Origin: Massospora cicadina
Taxonomy: Eukaryota > Entomophthoromycota > Entomophthoromycetes > Entomophthorales > Entomophthoraceae
DNA: 64,000 nt
Direction of reading: 5' to 3'
Assembly: GCA_022478985.1 (NCBI GenBank)
Contig: JAKSZP010009319.1
Span: 62,001 to 126,000, forward strand
Below are positions 23,023 through 33,859 of the stretch, piece after piece. Numbering within the stretch: position 1 is the first letter of the stretch; each line of letters opens with the position of its first letter. The notes below the pieces were generated by a model that did no database searches, was not told the origin of the DNA, and saw only the letters and a program-made list of their open reading frames with translations. Position numbers and translations under genes: made by a program.

Positions 23023-23276
23023 GGATCCGCCGGCGAAATAAGCTTGGTAATCACCAATTTAGTTGAGCTGAAGTAGGAACTTTGGGATTCCCATTGTAAA
23101 TAAAACTAGCCACTAAAATTACCCCAAATCCAGATAACCATCCAAAGCCCCCACTTATTAGGTAGATCCTTGCTAGATATAAATAACTCCATCCGAAGGC
23201 TTTGAAGGCTAAAAGAAAGCCCAATATTCTGCAATCTGGAATTGGTGGTGAAATTCTTATCCGATATAGTTTCATT

Positions 23277-23511
23277 TCACTTGTTCGTTTATGGCAGTTC
23301 AAGTATCAATTGAAACATTTGTCACTTGTTCGTTTATGGCAGTTCAAGTATCAAATGAAAGTTGGAAAGTTCGGTTACAAGTATCAAATGAAAGTTGGAA
23401 AGTTCGGTTACAAGTATCAAATGAAAGTTGGAAAGTTCGGTTACAAGTATCAAATGAAAGTTGGAAAGTTCGGTTACAAGTATCAAATTGAAGGTTGGAA
23501 AGTTCGGTTAT
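23277..23511. repeat. 33-bp minisatellite plus 45-bp duplication
   Basis: A 45-bp unit (TCACTTGTTCGTTTATGGCA...) occurs at 23277 and 23322. It leads into four perfect 33-bp units from 23346 to 23477 starting AAGTATCAAATGAAAGTTGG, and a fifth imperfect 34-bp unit to 23511. The array is open in one frame (repeating YQMKVGKFGYK), but I see no gene around it. Confidence 0.92.
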
Positions 23512-24181
23512 AAACTACCTCTTTGATGGTTGGATCAACCTTCGAACGTGGATTTGAAACAAGGTGCGATACCCAATTTAACGTGGCATGATTCGATCGT
23601 TAGCATATCAAAATGGGTTTATCCATCTTTGGTAAAAATGTTTAAAAATGATATCATCAGATAGCATAAATGAAGGGTGTAAATTACCTCGTTTAGATAT
23701 CAGTTAGTAAGCCGAACTTCAATTAAATCCGAAGTTCGTATTACCGAATTTCATCGATTTAGGTTCCCTAGCGCGTGAGAACCCATCCAGTAACTTTAAT
23801 CCTTTGAAAACAACACAAGAGCTCGGGCGCAAAATGATTACATCATATCTGATGGTGGAGCTACCGGAACGCGCTGGCTACCGCTTTTGTCATAAAACCC
23901 CGAATTTTAAACCAAATTTATCTATGCACACACCGATCCCAATTTAAATCATTTGGAGACCTTTATATGATTGGACATATTGGATTAGATGAAGTAAGGC
24001 AAGTTGTAATTTATCAACCCGCACGAAATTAAGTATGGTAATTCCGAGACATCTATTGGTTCATTGAGTTCTGACTTCATGGAATCTATTGGATCCGGAT
24101 GGTGGGACATAAAGGTGAGGTCGTACAACTCCCCAGCTTCATCTCTTTAAAGCTTTGAGTTCGAGGGTAATTACGCGACCA

Positions 24182-24223
24182 GTAAGTTTTTGAATTTAGA
24201 CGGCAACTGATTGGGTTGTTTAG
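24182..24223 (+). other. Possible short intron in the kinase 5' leader
   Basis: GTAAGT at 24182-24187, a branch-like ACTGAT at 24206-24211 and TTTAG at 24219-24223 would define a 42-base intron ending 31 bases before the chosen start codon. Only transcript data can confirm it. Confidence 0.3.
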
Positions 24224-24254
24224 ATTATACCAACACGATAAACTTTGTAAAAAA

Positions 24255-25604
24255 ATGCCAGGCGGTAGAGGTATTAAAGATTATATGTTTGGTGAGAACC
24301 CCTTCACCCCGATTAAAATCAACTTCGGCCCACCCGCCAGCCCAGTTGAAACATGCTTGCTCTCGCAACTAAAGCCTAAACGGGCCGACGACTTTGGTAG
24401 CCCCGGCGACGACAAGATTTGCTCCGGCCTTAGCAGTCTGGCCTTCCCAAATTCCTCTTTGGATTACGGCCCGGCTGCTCCCGAGTTGTCACCGTCCCCC
24501 TCCGACTCGCTGCTCTCGCAGGCAACTCAGTTAAAGCCTATCCGTATCAGGTCCAACACGGTCCAGTACAAGGCTAGCTCACGGCAGCCCGACTCCGAGG
24601 CTGGCCTTCGGCGTGCCAAGTCCGTGGCGGCTGCCTACCCTCACCTTAAGCCTTCGCGCCGTTCCAGCCGTAACTCCTTCAACCAGATCACGTCTTCATC
24701 CTATAGTTCGTTGCCATCCTCCGCCGCTGTCTCGTTCCTGTCCTCCTTTGCTGACGGGTGCGAGCTGGATAAAGTGGCTCCGGATGAGGAGGGCGAGGAG
24801 GTGGGTAACTACATCATGGGCCGGGTGATCGCTCACGGCGCCTTCTCAACCGTGCGGGAGGCCTACACCATGGACCCCCGGGATGGCAGCCTGGTGAAGC
24901 TGGCGGTCAAGGTCATTCGGAAAGACTCTGCCGTGGAGCAGAACATGGCTAGGCTATTGGAGCTGGAGACTGAGGTGATGCTGTGGAAGCAGCTGCGCCA
25001 CCCCAACCTTCTTCGCTTCGTGGAGCTGGTCGATACCGAGTACGCCGAATTCGTGTTTATGGAGCTGTGCCCGAACGGCTCCCTACTCGACCACGTCCTG
25101 GCTAAAGGTAAGTTGGACGAGGTCGAGGCTCGCCACAGCTTTAGACAGCTTGCGGGGGCGGTGCGCTACCTCCATGAGGACGCTCACCTCGTCCACTGCG
25201 ACCTGAAGCTTGAGAATATCGTGCGGGCGGAGGATAACTCGCTGCGGCTGTCCGACTTTGGCCTGAGCCAGAGCCAGCGCCGCCCCTCGACGCCTACCCA
25301 GGCCACCCCCAAAGGCTCTTTGGCCTACTGCTCGCCGGAGCTGCTGGCTGCTAAGGGCGTCAACTCCTACGCCTCCGACATCTGGTCCTTGGGGGTGATC
25401 TTGTACGCCATGGTCTCGGGCCAATTCCCATTCTCGGATGGGTTCGAGCCGAGGCTTGTCATGAAGATCCGGTCGGGAAACTTCACGACGCCTTCCACCC
25501 TCACCTCACCCCTTCGGAACCTCTTAAAGTCGATGCTTTGCCCGGACCCCCTCCTCCGCCCCACCATCCAGGAGGTTCTCGAGCATCCTTGGTGCCAAGC
25601 GTGA
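24255..25604 (+). CDS. Serine/threonine protein kinase (CAMK/Snf1-like)
   Basis: 449 residues, single exon. Phosphorylates Ser/Thr using ATP; partner unknown. The N-terminal ~185 residues are Ser/Pro/Arg-rich and probably disordered. The kinase domain spans about 186-446: glycine loop VIAHGAFSTV (191-200) with first and third Gly replaced by Ala and Ser, ATP-binding Lys219 in LAVKV, helix-C Glu240, catalytic loop HCDLKLEN (314-321, Asp316), DFG (334-336), SPE (360-362), DIWSLG (375-380), and LLRPTIQEVLEHPW (433-446). The HRD Arg is Cys, so it is a non-RD kinase, probably not controlled by classic activation-loop phosphorylation. I chose the first ATG in frame (24255); 13 further open codons upstream lack an ATG. 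The coding region is far richer in G+C and CpG than its surroundings. HSL/Kin-type fungal kinases are the nearest kin by eye. Confidence 0.92.
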   Translation: MPGGRGIKDYMFGENPFTPIKINFGPPASPVETCLLSQLKPKRADDFGSPGDDKICSGLSSLAFPNSSLDYGPAAPELSPSPSDSLLSQATQLKPIRIRSNTVQYKASSRQPDSEAGLRRAKSVAAAYPHLKPSRRSSRNSFNQITSSSYSSLPSSAAVSFLSSFADGCELDKVAPDEEGEEVGNYIMGRVIAHGAFSTVREAYTMDPRDGSLVKLAVKVIRKDSAVEQNMARLLELETEVMLWKQLRHPNLLRFVELVDTEYAEFVFMELCPNGSLLDHVLAKGKLDEVEARHSFRQLAGAVRYLHEDAHLVHCDLKLENIVRAEDNSLRLSDFGLSQSQRRPSTPTQATPKGSLAYCSPELLAAKGVNSYASDIWSLGVILYAMVSGQFPFSDGFEPRLVMKIRSGNFTTPSTLTSPLRNLLKSMLCPDPLLRPTIQEVLEHPWCQA

Positions 25605-27470
25605 GCTTCCAACCCGCCCCTTTATAGCCATCCTTGGCCCACGCCTGTAAATTTTTCCTACACTTTTATTAAATGCTCTGAGGCCACATTAGCCGGTTGC
25701 ACCTTATCCCATATTTGCGGTTACGGTGGGTCAATTTGGGACCCTATTGGGTTATAACCTACGGTTGCATTTGAACTTAGGCTACCGCCTGATACTGCAC
25801 CTAGAGGTACGCATATTTAGAACCCCGCTCCAAACCCTCGCCTCGCTACTGGTTTCCTAACTAGTATACCCTATTCATCCCAGCCTTTTTACCTCGGGTT
25901 TCTAAAGTGGGCCGGTGCCCATTTACTATCTAGTGTAATAAACCGTCGTCGGTTCCATCATGACGTTTCCCAAGTACAATGGATCCGATTTGAACTGTAC
26001 CGTCGTACGGCTCACCCGAAACCTCGAACGTTTGAACTGTACCGTCGTACGGCTCACCCGAAACCTCGAACCCGTTGGTTAAATTCCTCGTTCGGGGTTC
26101 ACCCCAACCTATAACCGCTGGAAGGTACGGGTTAAAGCCAAAACCTTTTAATCCTAGATCGGTTATTGCCATTTTATCCTATAGCTTTATACTTAAACCC
26201 AAGCCATTTTGAATATCTGGCCGCCAATTGGAATAACTATGGTAAGGTTAAGTTTAAACCTTTCAAAGGCTCGGGTACTTTGAAACTGGTTTATAAGGTT
26301 TAAGGCTCGGGGTCCGTGCGTTCTTTGAAAGGTGCAGCTTTAAATTAAGATTTGGGGTATGGCATTTTTAAATCTACCCGCCCCCGTATAACTTCCAAGT
26401 TGAAGTTTAGGCTGGTATGAATTTTTTAAGCGAGGTGTTAACCTTGATTTGTTTAGGTGGGTTAACTCAAAAACGAATTTATCCGATCGGTAGTCCAGTT
26501 CACAGGTGGGAGGGTTAAAACTCAAATTTTACTATTGTGGTTAAGGAGCGGTTAGCCGCTTATATCGATATGGGGAGAGTTGAGTGGTTGGAGTCCTCCG
26601 CCCAGTTTAATCTGTGGCGCTCAAGCGATACCGTTGAAGTGAAGCGAGGCTTCTAAGTTAAACGATAATCCGTACCAAAGGGTTATACCGCGCAACGGGT
26701 TCCAAACTCCCCGAAGCGAGTTCCGGCTTTAAAGTGGGTTGGAAGTTGGTCGGTTAAGAGCACCCTGGTAAATCTTTTAAGGTCGAGGTTTAAATTGGTG
26801 GTAACTTTATTTACGGATTTATTCTACGCGTCCATCCCAAAACTTTATATAGCTTTGGTATCCCCATCGGTAAGAGGTTGGAATCTTTGACCTTGACAGT
26901 AAGATATCCGAAATGTAAATAAAGGTACCGATGGATATACTTGATCGGGATCCCCAGCCTAAAAGTTGACCCGGTACCAACTATCCAGGTTTCGTTTAGA
27001 GCGAGGTTGTTAATATCTCCAGCTCAGTTCTTTAACCTATATCAGACTTTCCTATCGTTTAAAAAAGCTTCCCCAGTTTAAATCCAGAGTCTGCAGGCGA
27101 ACCCTACTTTAACCTTAAGGTCAAAACGCTTTAAATTGGGGTTTAGCTCATCCATCGTAGCACCGATGTATAGAAGTATTAGGCACCTTCCCACATTAGA
27201 TCCCGATAGTTTTTTATACCCGAGCTAATGGTAACATCCGCCTAAACCTCTTAGACGATCCTATTCCATCTATTCGGTGAGGTCTGCAGCTAACTTTTAA
27301 GCTGGAATAAGCGGTTTAAAGTTCGGAGGTGGGGTTCCATTATAAATATCGGGTTTTGTTGATTAAGTTACATGATGCCGTTTGAAGGCCGGATACTAAA
27401 CTAGTAAAGATGGGGGATTATGACTAAAGTGGAAGGTTTAATCCGGCTGGCTCCTGTAAAGCGATGCAAC
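25605..27470. other. CpG-rich, non-coding right arm of the kinase island
   Basis: No gene recognised. TTATTAAAT near 25668-25676 could be a polyadenylation signal for the kinase. The short minus-strand frame over 25930-26172 is produced by the duplication listed next and has no recognisable product. Confidence 0.6.
25989..26071. repeat. 42-bp tandem duplication
   Basis: TTTGAACTGTACCGTCGTAC and the rest of a 42-bp unit occur at 25989 and again at 26031 with almost no change. The unit contains the inverted-repeat word CCGTCGTACGG. Confidence 0.92.
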
Positions 27471-30280
27471 CTCAATTGCGCTCCCGGTATTTGTAGGGTG
27501 ATTGTATACTATTGGCTCTATACTGTATCTAGTATTAGCTATATTTTCAGTTAGGGTGGACCTCAAGTATCCAAGTTGATTTTGAAAATTCTAATTATCT
27601 GTCAACCACCCGCTTTCTAGTCCACCTCCTGTTTATAACCCAAATTGGCCTTATAACTATCTCAGCCTACCCTAAATGCCTTTATGATTATTTAAAGGTT
27701 CCTATATAAAGTAGTTTTAAATTTCAAAGACTATTGGCTGAGTATGACTGGGGCAGGTTTGAGATGCCGTCAGCCCAGCTTTGGCCAACTCCAGGTATTT
27801 GAGGGTGGCTGATGAATTGAGATGATTGGCAAAATGATCTAATCCAAGTAAGTCGGGCATGCGGCAAAGGCCAATTTGAATGGTATCTGAAGGTTTGGCA
27901 AGTCGAGGTATCCGAGTCCCAAGGCAAGGTTTCTTTGGAACTTCAAGCTGATTAATCCTATAATAACCTAAATTGTTGGTAGATAGGAGAGCCGCTATGA
28001 TACCTATCTGGGTCACAAGAAATTGAGGTTATCTGGTGAGAAGATAAATTTTAGTTATAGAGGCCATGGCTCTGATACCTGATGGGTGGTATATGGCAAC
28101 TATTTTTAAACACAAAGTGGTTGGCTTTACCAACTTTAAAAGTTAAAAAAGTTTAAACTTGGGTCATAAGTCCTATAGCTGGTGGTTGATTGTATCTAAG
28201 GTCTCAGGTCACAGTAAAGAGATTGCAGTTTGGATCTTTAGGGTAACGGGCAACCAGTTATACAATTATAGTTGGCTGGATCATGTTAAAAGTACTACTG
28301 TCTGATAAAGAACGTAGAAATAGATACTGGGGTAAACTTGAGCATCTATCCTCAAGTAGCTAGGTGGTTAAAACTCTATGTAGCCGGTACCAGATTTTTG
28401 GTATCTACTCTCACCTGACTAAGCATAGGGGCTCAAAACTGGATTGTTGGTTGGATGAGCTGGGATGGAGGTTGATTTGCTGTTTGACTATCACAGCACA
28501 AGTATCTTTAAAAGCTTAGCAAATACTTACTAGTGTTATATTTTATCCTTGGGTCCTTCAAAGTGTAAGCACTGGTCAAGTTAATATATACTTGCCAAGG
28601 CTGTTTTTCATATATTCCCCAGCTTTTTAGTTCCAAACCTGTGGTTATTGTAATGTAGCACCAACCACCACATCAGGTCTAGGTAAGAGCATCAATCCTC
28701 ATAATCTTTATGCTCTTACAAGAACACCCAAGTACACTTTAGTCCTACTGCCTAAGCATATCAATCAGGATTCTACATACCAATTATTGCTAAGCCTTCT
28801 CAATGCATGCATTCACATAGTTTGATGCATATAAAGGGTGACTTCCATTTGATAGCTAAGCATACATCCTGATAGATGGAAGGCAATTTTTAGGTGAAAC
28901 CAATTATAAGATATTTCAGATAGCAATTTTAATTAAATCTAGTATCTAAAACTATTTATAGAGGCTGCGTTAACCCATCAGATGGTACTGCCAGTCTCAT
29001 TAGGATACCAGGTTGACAGGAGTAATCCAGTTTCTAACAGAAACTTAATTTTAGATGGTATGAAAAGTGAATTTGGTTATAGCCCATCCTATAAAAGGGT
29101 GTCCTCTATGTTAAAAGACACCACTTTTAAAATAGTGCCAGAGCCCCTGACATGTCCATCAAATTGGACCAGGTGATATATCCATCCAATCAAGGAAAGG
29201 GAAGGAGCCCAAGCCTACCCACTAGAAAAATGGGTGGGTTTGGTGCATACCCCTAGATGAATGCTAAATAACTGCTGCACCTCCCAACCTTGGTTTTAGG
29301 ATAGCCAGTAATATGGGGAAATCTTGACGCCACAACTCTTAATCCCAACAAAATCTATCTATTGAAAGTTGAGTGTGTGAAATTTAATTTATGCTTAAAC
29401 CAGAAGATCAAAATTAGATCCCTGAAGGGGGTATAAATATGGAGTCTGATCCATAAGAAACCGCTTGAATGGTCATTAGATATTTTTGCAAACATCAAGA
29501 ATTGATGTAAGGATGCTAGAGCCCTGATGAGTTATCAAGGGTGGCCCAAGGAAACTGCAAAGAGGCTATCCCACAGTTGGCAAACTGCAATACTTTATAA
29601 AAGTCTGGGTGCTCTGGGAAAGGTATATATTGTTGTTATAAATATTCTGCAGTCCCATCCTTACTCCTCCCAGAAATTTTAATAAACCCAGTACTCTGCT
29701 AATAATGGAGCGCTGAGATAGTTTGTTATACCCTTAATAAAGGTTTAATCCTGCCCAAAAAGCTGCTTAAATTTTATATAGATTTACATAAGATTATGGC
29801 CTCCCTGAAAAATATTGCAACCTATAGCTAGATACACTCATCAATCTTGGTAATGGAAATGGCAGTTTATGGTGTTTTCAGCCTTAGCCTCCCTCAGCAT
29901 AGAAAATCTCAGGTATCATACCCAAGAATGTTGCAAAGTCTTTTTGTCCAATGAACTGTATACTTAGATTATCAACAGGGTTGAACATCCAATCACCCAA
30001 TTTGATCCACCATAACCATGGGGAAGTTGAAACTATAATCTGGAAGACTCAAATATCAGTAAACTAATGGGAAAGGACATATGCCGCAGTTACCGCTCGT
30101 TGCTATCAAGTGCAAGTTCCAGAAAAAATTGGGGTTAACTCTAATATACCCTGGACGGTTGGAACAGCCTACCCCACCTCATCCAACTAGTCACCCCTCA
30201 GTGCAAAAAGCATGGTCAAGGCTAAAGCCAGCACTCAGTCTAGCAGTTGGGATGGGGATAATGTTTATTGATCAGTATTT
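27470..30280. other. AT-rich, CpG-poor stretch, nothing recognised
   Basis: Composition turns retroelement-like after about 27.5 kb, but no domain can be read on either strand. A 99-codon minus frame at 27717-28016 has no recognisable motif. It may be strongly decayed repeat DNA. Confidence 0.5.
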
Positions 30281-30289
30281 TCTCAACCC

Positions 30290-31080
30290 TATCACCTCAC
30301 TGATCTTACGCTAGAATAATCAAAATGGCGATGCCATGTGGACTAGAGATGCGGTTGCGGGTATTGGAATACCCCTAATAGAAGCCAAGAATTTTCATGG
30401 CACGTCAGTTGTCTGACAAGTAGCAGCTGGCATGGATCTCATGTCTATGACAGATTTGGCTTCACCCAATTGATAAGGTGATTAATTGCCACTGTAGTCC
30501 ACTTAAATTGATCACTGCTAGTGGGTAGAGAGTCTACAACGTTGATTAAGATGGTGTGCCATGTAAAGTTTTTCACCAGATGATACAACATGGCCTTTTA
30601 AGAAAGCATCTCTGAGTTGACTTTCTTTGCAACAAAAGTGAGCTTTTAATCAAAAAGCATAGATTTCCATAACCATTCTTGCTTTGATTGTTTTTAAGCT
30701 TTCTTAACCTGCCATGTCCATTATCTAGATGCCCAAACAATATGTCCTACCTTTCTGCTAGTCTAATTCCAATTGTTGTTGTTTATTTACTTTTTATAGA
30801 GCTTCCCCTTAATAAAATTATCTCTCATAAGCTTATTCCACGCCATCTGGACCTCTTTAAATTCAGCCTCAATTTTATGATATAACACTTTATCATACAG
30901 ATTGCCTTCCTGGTCAAAAAACTGATGACACTTAATGTAATTAGGTAAGGAACTTATTTTTGGAAGTTTTGCGCCAGGATAATGATGCACTATAAGGTTT
31001 TAAACCAGTGATTTAAGCCCATCTTGCTAGTCACCTTATTATCCGTTCATATATGTAGCCATCAGGTAGAGAGTGGTTAT
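30290..31080 (-). pseudogene. Fragment J: RNase H end and integrase of a Ty3/gypsy element
   Basis: Minus strand. The frame at 30990-30787 (EGNLYDKVLYHKIEAEFKEV up to FIKGKLYKK) parallels the RNase H-integrase linker of element G (RIYDLIGRPELWYRES ... VKEGLLYKK). Further on, near 30565-30480, LINVVDSLPTSSDQFKWTTV followed by AINHLINWV matches the first Asp region of the integrase core, with Asp replaced by Asn. The upstream portion toward 31080 resembles the end of RNase H. It stops where the H LTR begins, suggesting H inserted into or next to it. Confidence 0.6.
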
Positions 31081-31249
31081 TGCAACTTTAAAGTGCAATC
31101 TATCAAAATATAACCATTACTTTCAGGTATATTATAAATGATATCCTATTTTATATCCCAGTATAGTTTTGTCTATATAAATTTAAAGTTAAACAAAGGT
31201 AGGCTACAGATTGTTCCCTTCTATTATTATCATTTTGTAATATTATTGC

Positions 31250-31878
31250 TTAATAGCGGTTACTGTAGCATCCGTTATGATAGTAAAGGGCTTGAAAGAT
31301 TCAACTATACAGTGCTTATGCTTTTTTGAGGAAGGTCCCTATCAGATATTGGCTTGTTGCAATTTATTTCAGGGAATGGTTCACAAGGGCTGATGTTGGC
31401 TGTATTGAACTCTAAACTATAATCTGAGGTTTTTAATGGAATGCAAAACTATAAAGCTAGCAGAGAAGTTGATGAAAACAAAAAAGATGGGGTAAATGGA
31501 CTACTTTATTGGGTTGAAAAGATTTAATATTTATAGGGTGAGTGGTTACACGATGCTGAGAAGACCTTCATGGTTCTTTATGATCAGGAGCTTTCAAGTT
31601 ACTCCATATAAACTACTAATTGATGCTCTCATTGTTATTTGTTGACAATGTTCTCATGGTTGCATTGATTGTAATTGTCCCTTTTATGATTTGGAAAGCT
31701 GAAGAAGTAATCCAGAAGGCGTCTCAATTGTATTTCCATGTGTGTGATTTTATTAATCAGATTTTCCAACAGCTCCCACAGTGGCAGGTTCCAATTGATA
31801 GGCATTGAGAGTTGACTTAGTAATGTTTTATTTAGATGTATGAATCTCAATTTGTTTGTTATCTCAAATCCCAAAATC
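31250..31878 (-). repeat. Element H 3' LTR
   Basis: On the minus strand, the H coding end is followed by CTTGATGGGGAGATTTTGGG, parallel to the PPT-LTR junction of G (CTTGAGGGGGGCATTTTTGG). Downstream, CTATAAATATTAAATC and CCAATAAAG (minus, near 31535-31505) match the promoter and polyadenylation layout of the F and G LTRs. The far end is not defined and no 5' LTR of H is found. Confidence 0.65.
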
Positions 31879-32797
31879 TCCCCATCAAGGTTCTGTCAGA
31901 GGTGAACATATGAACCTTGGAATCAGCCATGCAGTCAATTGACCACAGTCCCTTGTGTAATGTCAGCAATGAAGTACTTTGAATTCACCTTATGTATGAC
32001 AAAGTAGGACCTGATCTAAGGACGTCGAGCTTGTTCTGTCAGCTTCCAGGTTGATGGTGATAGAAAAGGACCAGGTATTCTAACTGAGATTTTGGCAAAG
32101 AGGGTCAACTTACAATAGAGTGGGCTTTCTCCTTAAAGTAGTGGTAAAAATTCCTTGAGTAACAAGTACTTAAATTCAGATAATATTATCTGCTAAGGCC
32201 CTCATCATTAGCACTGGGTTTTCAGGTACCAAGGGATATTAGGGTTGCAAGCTAATTGGCAGTTGAGGGGTACACTCATATAGAGCTTTAAAAGGGGACA
32301 TCTTTTTTTTAGTACTAGATGGTTAAAAGGGGACATCTTGATTATGCAATGGTAACTTATCTAATTAGCTAGCATGGAGCTGGGCAGATAATAGTTCCAG
32401 TACATAGGGTCAGAGGTGTCCATCTTCTGTAAGATAGAAACAAGTGTCCCATTAGTAGAACCACCACCCTATTGGTTGAGGGATTATATGGGTGGTGAAA
32501 CTTTGGTTAGTCCCAAAAAATGAAGTTAGTTCTTAGACTACTGTGAGGTAAGTTATGTCCATCGTTCAAAAGTAAAGTTTGCAAGCACCCATGCTGAGTG
32601 GAAATGGATGAAATAAGGAATTGGGCCATATTCTTTGCAGTGACAGATGGAACCATAGTTGCCTTGACCCATTAAGTCAAATGGTCTACAGATAATAGAT
32701 TATACTTGTGCCCATGTAAACTGGTGGGCAAAGGGCCACCACATCAATGCTGAAAGCATTAAAGGGACTCGGTGGAGCCTCAACTAAATGATGATAC
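31879..32797 (-). pseudogene. Element H: integrase core and C-terminus (second part)
   Basis: Read on the minus strand from 32797: FSIDVVA and a HGHK-like region give the first catalytic block, then HPYNPSTNRVVV-type sequence near 32480 and PFKALYECTPQLPISLQP near 32290. These align with GPLPTATYGH, YSPSTNGVV and PFKALYGQYSILPS of element G. The first part of the same integrase lies at 54572-54930, on the other side of element E. Joining across E restores the alignment (NP.YHHLVEAPPSPF against NPMYQHEILGPSEPF). A LINE tail interrupts the C-terminal part. Confidence 0.8.
32305..32322 (-). mobile_element. Extremely short LINE tail, 18 bp
   Basis: TTTTTTAGTACTAGATGG between two identical 17-bp words TTAAAAGGGGACATCTT (32288-32304 and 32323-32339). 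Same tail family as 22283 and 37690. Confidence 0.8.
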
Positions 32798-32802
32798 TAA
32801 GG
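32798..32802. repeat. Target-site duplication of element E, left
   Basis: TAAGG, identical to 54567-54571. Confidence 0.9.
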
Positions 32803-33836
32803 TGCCATGGATTTGGTGCACCACAAAATCAGTAAATCCTCAACCTCTGGTAGAATCAAGGAAATTCTGATTGAAGCATAAGAATTATTAACATGAAATG
32901 AGTCTAGCTCCAAAAATGGTAATATACCAAATCAAATGGCCGCAAAAAGAGCAATAGCAATAATGTCATGGACAAAATGACATATGATTTAATCATCAGA
33001 GAGGGGCAAACCAGTAATGACAAAACTTTTAATGAGATATACTCCCAAAAAGGAAATATTTGTTTGAGTAATGTCAAGAAGGAAAATAATGATTTAGGTG
33101 CAGAATGGTGCACTGAAAAGGAAAACAATCAAAATGAAAGACAAATGGTGCCATCAAGCAACCAAAAATTAGGTCCACCGATGGTAATGAAAATTTGGAC
33201 TCCACCAAAGCACACAGGAGCCATGGAGCCAACGACCCTGATACCACAGGCTCCACACACCGCCACAGTGCATTAATTCAAGAACTTGAGAAAATGAGTG
33301 CCCAAGAGATAAAGCTATTAAAGAAGAGACTGCACCAAAGTTCCTAAAGAAGATTCAATATTTTCCCAATCCACTATTCACTTTATCACACAATTTATTT
33401 TACATACCAATTTTTTAGTATTTAATATAAAAACCCTAAGTTTTTATCTAAAATAAACAGTCTATTTCACAAAATCTTAAGCTTGTCCTTCATTTGGTTT
33501 TCAATCTAACTGAAAATAAGTGAAAAGTAGTGACTGCAAGTAACCAGTCTTGAGTACAATACAGTTGAAGACACTCGTTTTGAGAAGGACTCCTTGTAAG
33601 GCTAGGCTTACAAGAAAAAGGTTGAGATAAGCCTAATGGGTTAAGGAAAGATTCCAACATACACAGGATTAATTTTAAAGAAGACGCACAGGTGGCGTGC
33701 AAGTGTCAAGTTTTCAGATCTCTCACGAAGTTTAATCCTAGCTGGTTAGTGTCAGATCTGTGCAATAGATTACCACTTTTGACGCCCCAAGTTTAAAATA
33801 CCCAGAGTTAAGTGAGTAGAATCCAAGGCGGCGAGA
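32803..33836 (+). repeat. Element E 5' LTR
   Basis: Begins TGCCATGGATTT, ends GGCGGCGAGA. Roughly 90% similar by eye to 53529-54566. Confidence 0.93.
33426..33457 (+). promoter_or_regulatory. Element E LTR TATA box and polyadenylation signal
   Basis: TATAAAAA at 33426-33433 followed by AATAAA at 33452-33457. Both are kept in the 3' LTR near 54157-54185. Confidence 0.6.
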
Positions 33837-33837
33837 C

Positions 33838-33854
33838 TGGTGCTCACTACAGGG
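33838..33854 (+). other. Element E primer-binding site
   Basis: TGGTGCTCACTACAGGG one base after the LTR end, identical to the sites of C and F. Confidence 0.88.
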
Positions 33855-33859
33855 TTGAC

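Larger units (their letters stand above)
21600..24180. other. CpG-rich, gene-poor left arm of the kinase island
   Basis: No open frame with recognisable similarity. It holds the LINE tail, the second MITE-like element, the SINE and the minisatellites listed separately. CG dinucleotides are common here and rare in the retroelement regions on both sides. Confidence 0.7.

Noticed and set aside
23346..23511. CRISPR array
   Set aside because: Head-to-tail repeats without spacers in a eukaryotic setting.
23202..23513. Small repetitive protein
   Set aside because: The frame is open because the 33-bp unit is divisible by three. There is no conserved start context, no neighbour and two frames are open at once.
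24216..24254. Kinase start at 24216
   Set aside because: The codon there is TTG; the first ATG in frame is at 24255 and a eukaryotic gene would use it.
25930..26172. 80-codon minus-strand gene with an internal repeat
   Set aside because: Its length comes from the 42-bp duplication; it has no motif and no supporting context.
27717..28016. 99-codon minus-strand gene
   Set aside because: No recognisable motif, a second frame open on the same strand, and repeat-like surroundings.
31138..31329. 63-codon plus-strand frame
   Set aside because: It lies antisense to the H LTR and fragment J and has no motif.
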